Below, in pieces: positions 11,405-22,710 of a stretch of 64,000 nucleotides of DNA. The notes beneath the pieces were generated by a model. The model saw only the letters and a program-made list of their open reading frames with translations. It did no database searches and was not told where the DNA came from. This DNA is from Przewalskia tangutica. Its lineage: Eukaryota; Streptophyta; Magnoliopsida; Solanales; Solanaceae. Within the stretch, counting starts at the first letter, position 1, and every line of letters starts with the position of its first letter. The translations under genes were made by a program, and so were the position numbers. The stretch covers positions 85,676,790-85,740,789 of the forward strand of contig CM056723.1 in the NCBI GenBank assembly GCA_029844215.1. Reading direction: 5' to 3'.

Positions 11405-12167
11405 ATATGTACGCCGACAAATGAGGTAGGATGCCACCAAGTGTCACATGGTTATACGCTACACCTACTGCCAAGTGACGAGGATTCCACGCGCGAGGTA
11501 TATATATGTATCAGATATGTGTACGCCAACAGTGAGGTAGGATGCCACGCGCATCACATGAGTATGATTTATGTCATGGATTGCGGTGAGGAAGGAATTC
11601 CACGGCATGAGTGATGACTTTGAGGCGTGAGTCACGACTTGACATGACTACTTATATGTCAGATCGTAGTTTGGTTATCATACATGTCTCCTGCTTTATA
11701 TAGACTATTATGATTTCATTTACAGTATTTTCAGGCCACATACTTGGTACATGTCAGATCGACCTCCTTCGGGGCTGCGTCATGCAGTAGGTACACGGTT
11801 GTTGATCCTCGCCATAGGATCAGTTCAGCGTTTGGGAAGCCCGCTTTCTCGGAGGCTTATCTTTCGTATAGTCCTGTCATTGTAGGTACTTGTACATTCT
11901 GTGGTATGGCGGCCCCGTCCCGTCATAGTTGTGGTTACATTCTTAGAGGTCTGTAGTGCCAAGTTGTGGGCAGGGTTTGTAAAAGGATATAACTGTTCGG
12001 GTTTTATGTATATATACAGAAAGGTGACCGTTTTGGTTAGCCTGTTTTCTTATATTTCATTGTTTCATGTCTTTGAGTTTTTATTTCCGCTAGTTTTTCT
12101 CTGATGTATTATCACTAGGGTTCCCGGGGTAAGGCACCAGTCACGGGCCCGAGGTCGGGTCGTGACA

Positions 12168-12373
12168 AAAGTGGTATCAGAGCAGTTAATCCTCGAAAAG
12201 TGTCTACAGACCGTATCTAGTAGAGTCTTGATTATCGGCGTGTTGTGCACCACACCTATAATCAGGAGGCTATAGGATATTTAGGATTGGTTTCCATTCT
12301 TCTCACTCTGAGATCGTGCCTTAGAGCTGTGTTGTAAGTTGGACTCCCTCTGACGTATTCTTTTGTACCAGTT
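12168..12373 (+). promoter_or_regulatory. PBS and leader of A with GTGCAC-loop hairpin
   Basis: PBS TGGTATCAGAGC is at 12172-12183, four bases after the LTR, and is complementary to the 3' end of initiator tRNA-Met. The hairpin at 12230-12263 has stem GATTAT/ATAATC, inner stem GG.GTG/CAC.CC and an eight-base loop TTGTGCAC. Gag ATG follows at 12374. Confidence 0.85.
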
Positions 12374-12688
12374 ATGCCTCTACGCAAGACAACCAGAGCC
12401 CAGAAGGGCAAGGCAGCAGAGGGAGCTGCGAGTAGAGCATAGAGGGTTACCAGTGTCACGACCCGACCTCGGGCCCACGACTGGTGCCTTACCCCGGGCA
12501 CCATAGTGATACTACATCAGAGAAAAACCAGCGGAAATAAAAACTTAAACATGAAACAGATATACAACAAGAAACAGGCTAACCAAAACGGTCACCTTTC
12601 TGAATATATACATAAAGACTTGAACAGTTACATCCTTAACAACCCTGCCCACAACAGTACTACATACCTCTAAGAGCTTTAAACAACA

Positions 12689-12711
12689 ATGACGGGACAG
12701 GGCCCCGCCAT
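12689..12711 (-). other. GC-rich terminal hairpin, S1 copy
   Basis: ATGACGGG and CCCCGCCAT arms are separated by a short ACAGGG loop. It is the third of three conserved hairpins in the LTR 3' portion; the second (AAGCCTCCG/CGGAGCTT) is at about 12762-12784 and the first (TGATCCT/AGGATCA) at about 12800-12821. Confidence 0.65.
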
Positions 12712-13139
12712 ACCCCTGAATGTACAAGGACATACAAACTCAGGGAATCATACCAAAAGATAAGCCTCCGGAGAAACGGAGCTTCCCAAACGCTGAACTG
12801 TGATCCTATGAGCGAGGATCAACAACTGGTGTACCTCTACCTGCGGCATGAACGCAGCCCCCCGAAGGAGGTCAGTACAACAGATACCAAGTATGTGAAA
12901 TCAAAATATCAGAAATGAAATCCTGCAATCTATATAAAACAGGAGACATGTAAGATAACCAAACTACAGCTCATAATATATAAGCAGTCATGCCAAGTCA
13001 GGGACTCACGCCCTCAAAGTCATCACTCAAATATAACTATGGGTCTCACGCCCACAACATCAATCATGCCCGTGGAATTCCTTCCTCACTGCCGGTAGTC
13101 TATGATATAACAACACCAAGGAGTACACATGAACACCAG

Positions 13140-13640
13140 GTCCCACCTGTGTCATAAAACCGTACGGGGCAAGTACGAAGGCATAGCTACCAGAACCAAC
13201 CTGCATCATCCACTGACCGGGGCAAGTACGAAATCCAACTACCAGATACCAAATCCGTACCAACAAAAACTATATAACCATACCACGAAGCTGACACGGG
13301 GCAAGTACGAAAGCCAACTACCAGAACCACCTGCGTCACGTCGCTGACCGGGGCAAGTACGGGGGCTAACTACCAGATACCAAGGCCGTAATCATGAGAA
13401 TTCACCACGGTCGACACGGGCAAGACGGCGGCCGACTACCAGAACCACCTGCGCCACGTAGCTGACGGGGGCAAGTACGGAGACCAACTACCAGATACCA
13501 AGGCCGTAATCACGAGACTTCGCCACTAAAGTGAACGGGGCAAGTACGAAGGCTAACTACCAGATACCAAAGCCGAATCAGCCACGACCGGGGCAAGTAC
13601 GAGAGCCAACTACCAGATACCAAAGCCGAATCAATAAAAA
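13140..13640 (-). repeat. Tandem repeats in S1 LTR
   Basis: Six to eight imperfect units contain GGGGCAAGTACG and CTAACTACCAGATACCAA. S2 has the same type of unit on the opposite strand. Confidence 0.8.
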
Positions 13641-14240
13641 CCTCATGGAGAGCTAGTCCATGGAATAACACTATCAACAGGGAAACGAACCCTCATCATG
13701 GCCGCATACCCGTGGACCATCCATCGAGTCAGTATGCCCATGGACTATCATAGTGGAAGCATACCCGTGGGCCGCCCATCGTGTCAGTATGTCCAAAATG
13801 ATCAAGAATAACACGACCGGCCCTCCATCGACAGACGCGGTAACATAAGGATACAACACTTGCACAACAAGGCTATCACACGCAACCATAGGCAAGTTAC
13901 ACACAACTCAAGGTACTTTCATTTTATGCCAAAGTCCGGGTTTTAACCCCAAAGTACTACATACTTTAATTCTTTTAAAAAGACTCATTTCTTTCACAAA
14001 CGTCACCTGATACTAACACTCGTAGTATCCAAAATAGAGTAACTATTGTTTTAAATAAACCAAGACAATACTACGCCTTCTTTTTAAATCAAGTTATTTG
14101 TAAGTCAAGTCTCTTTACCTTCAAAATTAAGTCTCAAAATCTTTGAATCAAATCTCATATCTTTTAAGGAACCAACCTCCTAACTTTTAAAATGTCAAGT
14201 TATCATTTTAAATCCAACAATAAAACCATTCTTTTGTTTT

Positions 14241-14290
14241 CATAAAGTCGTTATAACTAACTTCCCATAAAGCTATTATAACCCTTTATG
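14241..14290 (-). repeat. LTR dyad motif, S1 copy 1
   Basis: CATAAAGTCGTTATAAC pairs with a slightly degraded ATTATAACCCTTTATG arm. Confidence 0.7.
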
Positions 14291-14755
14291 TTTTAAACCA
14301 ATTTAAGACAAGACCATGCCTTTCTTTTAAACCAAAAACACTTCAATTCCTCGAGTCTCTTTTCTTTTAGAAATCAAGTTCTTTACTGTGGAATTTAAGA
14401 AAAATCAATACTTGTTATCAATGATCTTATTAAAGCAGCCATGATCTAGGAAATGTAATACAATTTTATCTTATCTTAGCTTCTATGCATATGGAGGTTT
14501 CTACTTGTTTTAATAGTAATTAATTGTCGTTACTTTTTCCTTTATTAACGCTGCAATGGCTTGTTCGATACTTATTCCCATTTTCTGAAATCAATATAAC
14601 TTACTCCTTTTCCTTTTCTTTAGACAAAGTACTCATTTCTCACGAATGAGGTTTCACCACTTTTTAACACCATTAAAGTTCTTCACATTTCATATCAAGT
14701 CAAATATAAGTCAAGTCTCTTATCTTTTAAAAACAACCAACCACTCTTTTACCTA

Positions 14756-14805
14756 CATAAAGTCGTTATAACTAACTTCCCCTAAAGCCGTTATAACACT
14801 TTATG
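14756..14805 (-). repeat. LTR dyad motif, S1 copy 2
   Basis: CATAAAGTCGTTATAAC and GTTATAACACTTTATG are complementary arms. Confidence 0.75.
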
Positions 14806-15931
14806 TTTTAAGCCAACCAAAATTCGTTTAGCACACGTACGTCTACCAAACTACATAGTTCACAACAATCATGCTAGAAAAGATAGGAAGAGGTTCACAT
14901 ACCTCGCGACGATTATCGACAATTAGCAAAATGCTCCAAGTACTATAACCTTGCTAGCCTTTTCCACCCTTCAAGTAGAATACACTACTCGTAGTACTTC
15001 CACCTATAATGGCCATAAAACGTCTATTAACCTCTAGCTCTCTTCGTAGAATATTCTAAGTACAAGGTCACTAAATTCTATGGAAAATCGGGCAGCACTT
15101 CCTTTGTTTCTACATACTTTGCCACCTTTTTCAAGGCCGAATTCAATAACCAAACATGCCACATTTAAGGCTCAACATACCAACCAATCAAAAGGGGATT
15201 ACACGCCTACAAGACGTGTAAAATTTTGCCCCACAAATGATACAAAACAACCCAATTCTCGGCTACAACAACACTACTTCTCTTTCAATTTCTATTTCAA
15301 TACAAGTTGTTATTCCAACATGTTACTTAGTCATAAACAACTTCAACAACTATAATTCCCTCTTTATATAACATGTGACAACTAAACTAGTAACCAAATT
15401 GGATTACAATCTTAAGGGCTAAACATACTAGTTTTCGGGTTAGGGTTCCAATATCCATAACACTTCTCAACTTCATAATATAAACACCTCATGCTTGCTA
15501 ATAACCAAAGCTACAACAATAAGTAATCTTAATTACTAAAACGACAAGAATTATACCTTTACAAGCCCTTAAAATATCCAAGATTCAAAGTCGCTCCTTA
15601 GAAATTCTTAGCTCATTTCCTTATGTTCCAATCCGCTCCAAGCACTCCTTAGAAGCCTATGAAGAACTCATCTTCAAGTTCCAACTTCAAAGTTGAAGAA
15701 CTCCTTAAGTTTCCACCTTGCGACTAATACGAAAATGCCACTTTTCCGGGATATTTCTATTGAGATAACCTTACAACACCCTTAGGGACCTTGGGTTTAA
15801 GTCTTGTGAATAATGGATCAAAACTACAAATTTTTTTGTGTGCAAAAACCCCAAACCCGAGAGCCTCTAACATGAAGAACAAGTCTTGAAATTTTTCTAA
15901 GTGTTGAAGAGCAAGTCTTGCACTAGTTGGG

Positions 15932-15940
15932 TATATATAA
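15932..15940 (-). promoter_or_regulatory. TATA-like box of S1
   Basis: TATATATAC on the minus strand lies at the U3 site aligned with B's ACTATATAGTA rather than with the TATAAATA of the other lineages. Confidence 0.4.
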
Positions 15941-17044
15941 TACAATGGAGGGTCAAGATTATAACAAATGTGTGGCTAGGATGAAGAACACATGGATAAT
16001 AGCCAAGTGGACAAGTTGACTTGGTCAAAAATATCAAGCTTGAAGACTTTCATCCACAATGGTCAAATGACCATCCAACCCTTGCAATTTTCGTCCATCA
16101 CCAAGTGGGGGGAGGTGCCACGTGTCGCCCTCCCATTCGTCCATAAAATTCCGTAACCCTCATGGGCCCCACAAAACATAAAATTCCTCGGGTGGGCCCC
16201 ACATGACCAAATCCGTAAAAAATATAAATTCCATAATTCTTATAAGTTCTTAAAGTCTTAAATCCCAAAGTTGAGAATCCAATTCTCAATAATAAACCTC
16301 CTTCCTTCACGAAGTTCGGAAACTTTTTCGTCGAAAAATCATATCTTTCTTCCTTCCCAATTTTAATGTCGTACTCTCGTACGTACGTCCTCATATACAT
16401 ACCCTGGAAATACGGGGTGTAACAACCAGGGCACAGGCCCAGTCTTTACCTAAGGTGGTACTTTAGATGGGGAGTTCCGCGACGCCGCTAGCCCCAGGGG
16501 AGTTTAGAACACCAGCAGTAGCTACTGAGGCTACGATACCTGAGTCTCCAGTTCTGTTACACCCCGTAGTTCCAGAGTATGTATACGAGGACGTACGTAC
16601 GAGAATACGACATTTAAATTGGAAAGGAAGAAAGATGTGATTTTTCGACTTTAAAAGTTTCGAATTTGTGAAGGAAAGGTTCGTTAATGGGAATTGGATT
16701 CCCGATTTGGTATTCGGACTTTTGGAATTTTTAAGAATTATGGAATTTTATTTCGAATTGGTCACGTGGGCCCACGGAGAATTTACGCTTATGGGCCCAC
16801 TTTATTTTCGAATTTTTGGCATTACGTATCTTCGAAGATGAAATATTTTGATTTAGTAGGGGGCGACACGTGTCACCCCATGTGGCCAAGTGGCCGATTT
16901 GATGAGGGACACACGGCTTGGGCGCAGTGACAAGTGGCAAGCCACTTGTCCCATTTTTGTGGTAGGCAAATGGTTGGTAAACTACCCACCCACATGTCCC
17001 CAATCTACACCTTACACTTGCCTAGATCTTGGCCATTTATTTCC

Positions 17045-17052
17045 TATAAATA
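17045..17052 (+). promoter_or_regulatory. TATA box of S2
   Basis: TATAAATA lies 490 bases from the LTR start, at the position used in A. Confidence 0.6.
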
Positions 17053-17967
17053 ACCGCGTGTGCAAGACTTTATTTCATCCACATTAGAGAGATTCCAAGG
17101 CAAAATTCTTCCTTCCCCCTTTGTGAGTTCTCGTCCCACACCCCCCCAACTAGTGTAGAAATTCTTCAAAGTGGTGGTATAGCCCCAAATACCTTAGCCT
17201 AGTATTCCTAGTAGTATTCCAAGTTATTTCAATACTAAGAGCCCGGAATAATACTACTTTATTCTAATAGTCGCAAAGCGAAGCCCTAGAAAAATCTTCA
17301 TAGCTTAGAGGAAGTGTTAAGAGAAGTTGTTTGGAAACTTCTAAGGGTTGCTTGGAGCGGGTTGAGCGTCGAGGTGGAGCTAAACGTTGCTCGGGATCGA
17401 CTTATATCTTGGATAATTTTGGGCTTATCGAGGTAATGATCTTTATCCCCTGTAATTGGAAATTACATGTTGCGATAATGTATAGTTGAGTATACTATAT
17501 GTAGAATGAACATGGATAAGGATTGAATCAGTATTTACATAAGTGTATTCTGATGAGACTTGTAGTATTATTGTGGAGTAGAATTGTACACGACAGGTTA
17601 GACGTGTAAACCCCACTCCCGGGATTGTTGGTTTGGTAGAGGCCTCGTTAGAGGAGGAGATTTATGTGGTTGCGGGGGTCTTTGCGAATTTTCCGTAGAA
17701 TAAGGAACCTTGTACTTGGAAATATTCTCTGAAGGGATCGAGAGGTTGATAGGCGTTTGTGGCCTTTATAGGTTGAAATACTACGAGTAGCGTATTCTCC
17801 GAAGGGTGGAAAAGGCTAGCGTGGTTCTGATACTTTGGAGCTATTTGCTAATCGTCGATAATCGCCGCGAGGTATGTGAACCTCTTCCTATCTTTTCTAG
17901 CATGATTGTTGTGAACTATGTAGTACAGAGACGCATACGTGTGCTAAATGAATTTGGTGGGTTTAAA

Positions 17968-18017
17968 CATAAAGTATTATAACGGCTTTATGGGAAGTTT
18001 GTTATAACAACTTTATG
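17968..18017 (+). repeat. LTR dyad motif, S2 copy 1
   Basis: CATAAAGTATTATAAC and GTTATAACAACTTTATG arms; both arms carry a change at their inner third. Confidence 0.7.
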
Positions 18018-18424
18018 TAGGTAAAGAAATGGGTTGTGGTTTTAAAAGATAAGAGACTTGACTTATAAATGACTTGATGTGAAATATTAAGGACTTGGTT
18101 TGTGTTAAAAGTTGTGAAACCTTTTATGAGAAATGGGTAATTGGGTTTTAAAAGGAAAAATATTATATTTCATAAATGAGAATAAGTATCGAACAAACCA
18201 TTGCAACGTTAATAAAGGAAAATGTATTGACTAATTAATTATTATTAAAACCAGTAGAAACCTCCATCTGCATAGAAGCTAAGATAAGACAAAATTGTAT
18301 TACATTTCCTAGATCATGCTTTAATAAGAATCATTATAAACAAGTATCAATTTTCTTAAATTTCCAAAGTAAGGAACTTGATTTCAAAAAAGAGACTTGA
18401 GGAATTGAAGAGTTTTGGTTTAAA

Positions 18425-18475
18425 ACATAAAGTGTTATAACAGCTTTATGGGAAGTTAGTTATAACGACTTTATG
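18425..18475 (+). repeat. LTR dyad motif, S2 copy 2
   Basis: CATAAAGTGTTATAAC and GTTATAACGACTTTATG arms. Confidence 0.75.
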
Positions 18476-18949
18476 AAAACAAAAGAATGGTTTTTATCAT
18501 TGGTTTTAAAATGGTAACTTGACTTTAAAAGGAGAAGTGTCTTGGTTTAAAAAGAAGGCATGGTATTGTCTTAATTTGGTTTAAAAAGGAAAGTATGGAA
18601 GTTGTTTTGGTTTACTTAAATTGTTAGTCGCTCTATTTTGATAATACGGCATCGGGTGACCTTTGTAAAAGAAATGGATCTTTTAAAAAGAATTTAACGT
18701 ACGTAGTACTTTGGGGTTAAAACCTGGACTTTGGCATAAAATGAAAGTACCTTGAGTTGTGTGTAACTTGCCTATGTTTGCGTGTGATAGCCTTGTCGTG
18801 CTAGTATTGTATTTCTATACCACCGTCTCTCGATGGAGAAGGGCTGATTTGTTATGATCTTACTTGGACGTCTGCAGCGTGTGGAGCATTCCGCACGCTT
18901 ACGTGATTATTATTCCATGGACTAGCTCTCAGCGAGGTTTTACTGAGTC

Positions 18950-19290
18950 GGCTTGGTATCTCGTAGGTGGCTCTCGTACTTGCCCCGAGGTCGTGGCTGA
19001 TTCGGCGATATCTGGTAGTTAGCCTTCGACTTGCCCGTTCAGTTTGTGTGAAGTCGTGATTTCGGCTTGGTATCCGGTAGTTATTCTTCGTATTTGCCCG
19101 CCTACGTGGCGCGGTGGTATCGGTAGTTGGCTTCGTACTTGCCTGGTCACTTAGTGGTATGGTTATGTAGATTTGTTAGTACGGCTTTGGTATCCGTAGT
19201 TGGCTTCGTACTTGCCCGGCCGATTGATGATGCGGCTTTGGTATCGGTAGTTAGCCTTCGTACTTGCCGTCACGGTTTTTGACACAGTGG
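18950..19290 (+). repeat. Tandem repeats in S2 LTR
   Basis: About six units contain GGTATCCGGTAGTT and CTTCGTACTTGCCC. These match the S1 units on the other strand. Confidence 0.8.
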
Positions 19291-19592
19291 GACACGGTGT
19301 TCATGTGTACTCCTTGGTGTGGTTATCGTAGATGGCGATGAGGAAGGTATTCCACGGGCATGATTGATGTTGCGGGCATGAGACCCATAGTTATATTTGA
19401 GTGATGACTTTGAGGCGTGAGTCACGACTTAGCGGATCACATATTATGTCTTGTAGTTTGGTTATCATATATGTCTCCTGCTTTATATAGACTACTATGA
19501 TTTCATTTCTGATATTTTCGATTTCACATACTTGGTACTGTTATCGACCTCCTTGGCTGCGTTCATGCCGCAGGTAGAGGTACATCGGTTGT

Positions 19593-19725
19593 TGATCCTC
19601 GCTCGTAGGATCACAGTTCAGCGTATTGGGAAGCTCCGTTTCTCCGGAGGCTTATCTTTTAGTATGTTTCCCCGAGTTGTATATTCTTGTACATTCAGGG
19701 GTATGGCGGGGCCCTGTCCCGTCAT
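19593..19725 (+). other. Triple hairpin block near LTR 3' end, S2 copy
   Basis: Three stem-loops stand in a row: TGATCCT/AGGATCA (19593-19613), AAGCTCCG/CGGAGGCTT (19631-19653) and ATGGCGGG/CCCGTCAT (19703-19725). The order recurs in every LTR here with more or less decay. Confidence 0.65.
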
Positions 19726-20850
19726 AGTTGTTACACTCTTAGAGGTCTGTAGTACTGTTGTGGGCAGGGTTGTAAAGGATGTAACTGTTCAAATTTCTGT
19801 ATAAATGCAAAAGGGCAACCGTTTTGGTTAGCCTGTTTTCTTTATCTTGTTTCATATCTGTATGTTTTTATTTCCGCTGGTTTTTTTCTCTGATGTAGTA
19901 TCACTAGGGTGCCCGGGGTAAGGCACCAGTTACGGGCCCGTGGTCGGGTCGTGACAAGTTCCAAGACCAGGAGCCGATGATATGAGTTACAAGGAGATGG
20001 CCCAGTTACTAGCTAGGCTTGTGGCTAGGAATGAGGACAGACGAGAGTCGGAGGTTCCGGTAGTACCAGTAGTTCACCCTAGATCCGATAGTTTGAGACT
20101 TCGGGACTTCTTGAGTTGCAGTCCACCCGAGTTCTATGGATCGAGAACTGAGGAAGATCCTCAAGAGTTCACATCGGCTGCGTGATACCGCTGTCGACTG
20201 GTTTGATTCATGGGAACTATCCCGGGGGGAGCATGCGCCTCCAGCTGGTTGGGACGAGTTCTCAGAGGCATTTCTTACACACTTCTTGCCCTCGCAGATG
20301 AGGAGAGCTCAGGCAGATAGATTTATGATGTTGAGGCAGAACGGGCGGACGGTTCGAGAATACAGTATAGAGTTTGACTCGTTGGTTCGTTATGTCCCCG
20401 CTTTAGTGGCAGACATGGAGGATAGAGTGCACCGATATGTCACAGGACTTGACGATTATCTAGAAGATAGTTGTACCGGAGTAGCTCTTCAGTCGGGCAT
20501 GTACATTGCCCGTATACAGGCTTATGCACAGGGGATTGAGGAACGTAGAGACCGACGTAGGGACCAGGATCAGCATAAGAGGGCCAGGACAGCAGGGACC
20601 TTTGGTAACTTTCGAGGCGGACCGCCTCAGCAGCAGGCCAGTTATGCGCCTCCGCCAGTACAGAGTGGTCCTCTACAGTCTTCGGGACGTTCGGGATGTT
20701 CAGGAAAAGCGTCGTGGCTCAGGGCTTGTGTTTCGGGGAGGGTGTTAGCGGATGGAGCCACCCCTACCTCGGTGTGGTCGATGTGGTAGACCCCATCTTG
20801 GGGAGTATCGTACTATTTCGACAGCTTGTTATGCTTGCGGCCAACAGGGC

Positions 20851-20983
20851 TGTCACGACCCGACCTCGGGCCCGTGACTAGTGCCTTACCCCGGGCACCC
20901 TAGTGATATAACATCAGAGAAAATCAGCGGAAATAAAAACTTAAACAGGAAACAAGATACATCATAAGAAAATAGGCCAACCA
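20851..20983 (-). repeat. Truncated LTR of G, first piece
   Basis: It starts TGTCACGACCCGACC at the TSD and holds the terminal 133 bases of the LTR. Insertion of H splits it; it resumes at 29793 and is cut off at about 29840, where it joins internal sequence directly. Confidence 0.9.
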
Positions 20984-21654
20984 TGTCACGACCCGAATCC
21001 GGGCCCGCGACTGGTGCCTTACCCCGGGCACCCTAGTGACACAACATCAGAGTAATCAGCGGAACATAAAGACAATACATGAAACCAATGTAATATGACA
21101 GTGAAATAAGAAGACAGGCTAACCAAAAAGTTACCTTGGTATATATATAAATAGCAATTTGAGCGATTCATAACCTCTTACAAATTCTGCCCAACAAGAC
21201 TACAGACCTCTACGAATAATATGACAACAACGACGGGGCGGGGCCCGCCATACCTCGAATGTAGCACCTACAATCAGCAGGGACTATACCAAGATAAGCC
21301 TCCGAGAAACGGAGCTTTCCCAAATCTTTGGCGTGACCCTAAGAGCGAGGATCACGCCAGATGTAACTTTACCTGCGGCATGAACGCAGCCCCCCGAAGG
21401 AGGTCAAGATAACAGTGCCGAGTATGTGAAATCAAATAAATCAGTAAATGAAATCATAGTAGTCTATATAAAGCAGAGACATGTATGATAACCAAACTAC
21501 GATTCACAATAAATAAACAAATATGTCAAGTCGTGGACTCACGCCTCAAAGTCATCCTCATGCCCGTGAGCTCCTTCCTCATGGCAGCCTAGGTACAAAT
21601 CATGTGATACGTATAATGTGTCTCGGCCCATCTTATGGACCCAATATAGAAACG

Positions 21655-21875
21655 TGTGGAATACATTCCCTTATGAACCGGTAGTCATGAAATACATTCG
21701 GATGAACCTAGTCAAGTGAAATACATTCGGATGAACCGTAGTCGAGTGAAATACATTCCGGATGAACCGTGTCGAGTGAAATACATTCGGATGAACCGGT
21801 AATCAAGTGAAATACATTCCGGATGAACCAGAATCAAGTGAAATACATTCCCGGATGAACCGGTAGTCGAGTAGA
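21655..21875 (-). repeat. Tandem repeats in H 3' LTR (31-bp unit)
   Basis: Six to seven units of about 31 bases carry GTGAAATACATTCCGGATGA and ACCGGTAGTCGA. The same array is at 27318-27535 and, reversed, in E. Confidence 0.85.
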
Positions 21876-22660
21876 ACACAATATTTGCACAACAAGGCTA
21901 TCACACGTAACATGGTCAAGTTTCATAACGACAAGCATAGGCAAGTGATACACAACTCAAGGTACTTTCATTTTATGTCAAAGTCGGATTTTAACCTAAA
22001 GTACCTCGTACGTTAAATTCCTTTTAAGATCCATTTCTTTTACAAAGGTCACTCGATACCCGTAGTATAAAATTAGAGTGACTAACATTGTTAAGTAAAC
22101 CAAAATGCTTTCCTTTGTAAAATCAAGTAACAACCTTATTTTCCAAACGTTCAAGTTTGCCTAATTTCAAATGCTCAAGTTTCTCATTTTAGAAAGGGTT
22201 TCGTAGTTCATAGTTTTAAATCCTTTAAAACATAATTCTCCTTTAAACGTTTTGAGAAACCTATGTCTTATAAGTGAGTAGGTTATTCTTGTTTATAATC
22301 AATCTTATTAAGCAGCCATGATCTATGAAATGTCATTTTTCTCATCTTAGCTTCTATGCAGATGGAAGTTTCTCGGTTTTAATAATACTTAATCACAAAA
22401 CATTTCCTTTTATTAACGCTGCAGTGGTTTGTCGATACACATTCTGATTTCCGAAATCAGTAAAACATTCTTAAGCCGTTATTACCCAACTTCCCATAAA
22501 GCTAGTATAACTCTTAAGTTTTCAAAAACCAAGTATTACTTCTTCTTTCGAAATGATTCAAAAATCTTTTGAAATACTTCAAGTTCTTTATTAACACATA
22601 ACAAGCCAGTTATAGTTCAAATCAGTTACCTTTTCAAAACCACAAGTATTTTCTTACCAA

Positions 22661-22710
22661 CATAAAGCTGTTATAACCAACTTCCCATAAAGCCGTTATA
22701 ACACTTTATG
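22661..22710 (-). repeat. LTR dyad motif, H 3' LTR copy
   Basis: CATAAAGCTGTTATAAC and GTTATAACACTTTATG arms. A related variant with TTAAG ends lies at 22472-22518. Confidence 0.75.

Larger units (their letters stand above)
8364..12167 (+). repeat. 5' LTR of element A
   Basis: It begins TGTTACACCCCGTAG and ends GGTCGTGACA, directly followed by the PBS. It contains a TATA box, two copies of the dyad motif, a tandem block with a (TA)n tract and three 3'-terminal hairpin motifs. It is very similar to the 3' copy, with most differences being short indels plus the length of (TA)n. Confidence 0.95.
12454..16424 (-). repeat. Solo LTR S1
   Basis: A single minus-strand LTR (TGTCACGACCCGACC to GGGGTGTAACA, 3971 bp) is flanked by perfect TSD ACCAG (12449-12453 and 16425-16429) inside A's gag. 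No internal sequence is attached, the mark of LTR-LTR recombination. Its right part (from about 15070, the U3 half) resembles B's LTR; its left part resembles A and S2. Confidence 0.93.
16555..19956 (+). repeat. Solo LTR S2
   Basis: A plus-strand LTR of 3402 bp (TGTTACACCCCGTAG to GGTCGTGACA) is flanked by perfect TSD AGTTC (16550-16554 and 19957-19961) in A's gag, 125 gag bases after S1. No PBS or internal sequence follows; gag resumes at once. Confidence 0.94.
12374..20850 (+). pseudogene. Gag of element A, interrupted by three insertions
   Basis: Gag segments are 12374-12453, 16430-16554 and 19962-20850, continuing at 40465. The start MPLRKTTRAQKGKAAEGAAS is followed by a stop after about 22 codons. 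The capsid-type Retrotrans_gag domain is readable around 20100-20560: a PPEFYGSRTEEDPQEF motif, a DWFDSWELSRGE motif, FLTHFLP, MLRQNGRTVREYSIEFDSL, and GLDDYLED to AYAQG. The C-terminal zinc knuckle begins CYACGQQ and is cut by insertion G. The 217-codon open stretch at 20136-20789 is the best preserved part, but it is out of frame with both sides. Non-functional as written. Confidence 0.85.

Noticed and set aside
12172..12183. TGGTATCAGAGC as part of a tRNA gene
   Set aside because: Only the 3' end of tRNA-Met is matched, directly after an LTR. It is a primer binding site; no cloverleaf is present.
15080..15355. 91-codon plus-strand frame in S1
   Set aside because: It lies in the U3 half, which aligns with B's noncoding LTR on the other strand; B has no matching frame.
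12454..16424. S1 and the adjacent S2 as the two LTRs of one element
   Set aside because: They are in opposite orientation, each has its own TSD, and A gag lies between them.
21655..21875. Regular direct repeats that could suggest a CRISPR array
   Set aside because: Units are contiguous 31-mers with no unique spacers, in a plant LTR, with no cas genes. They are minisatellites.
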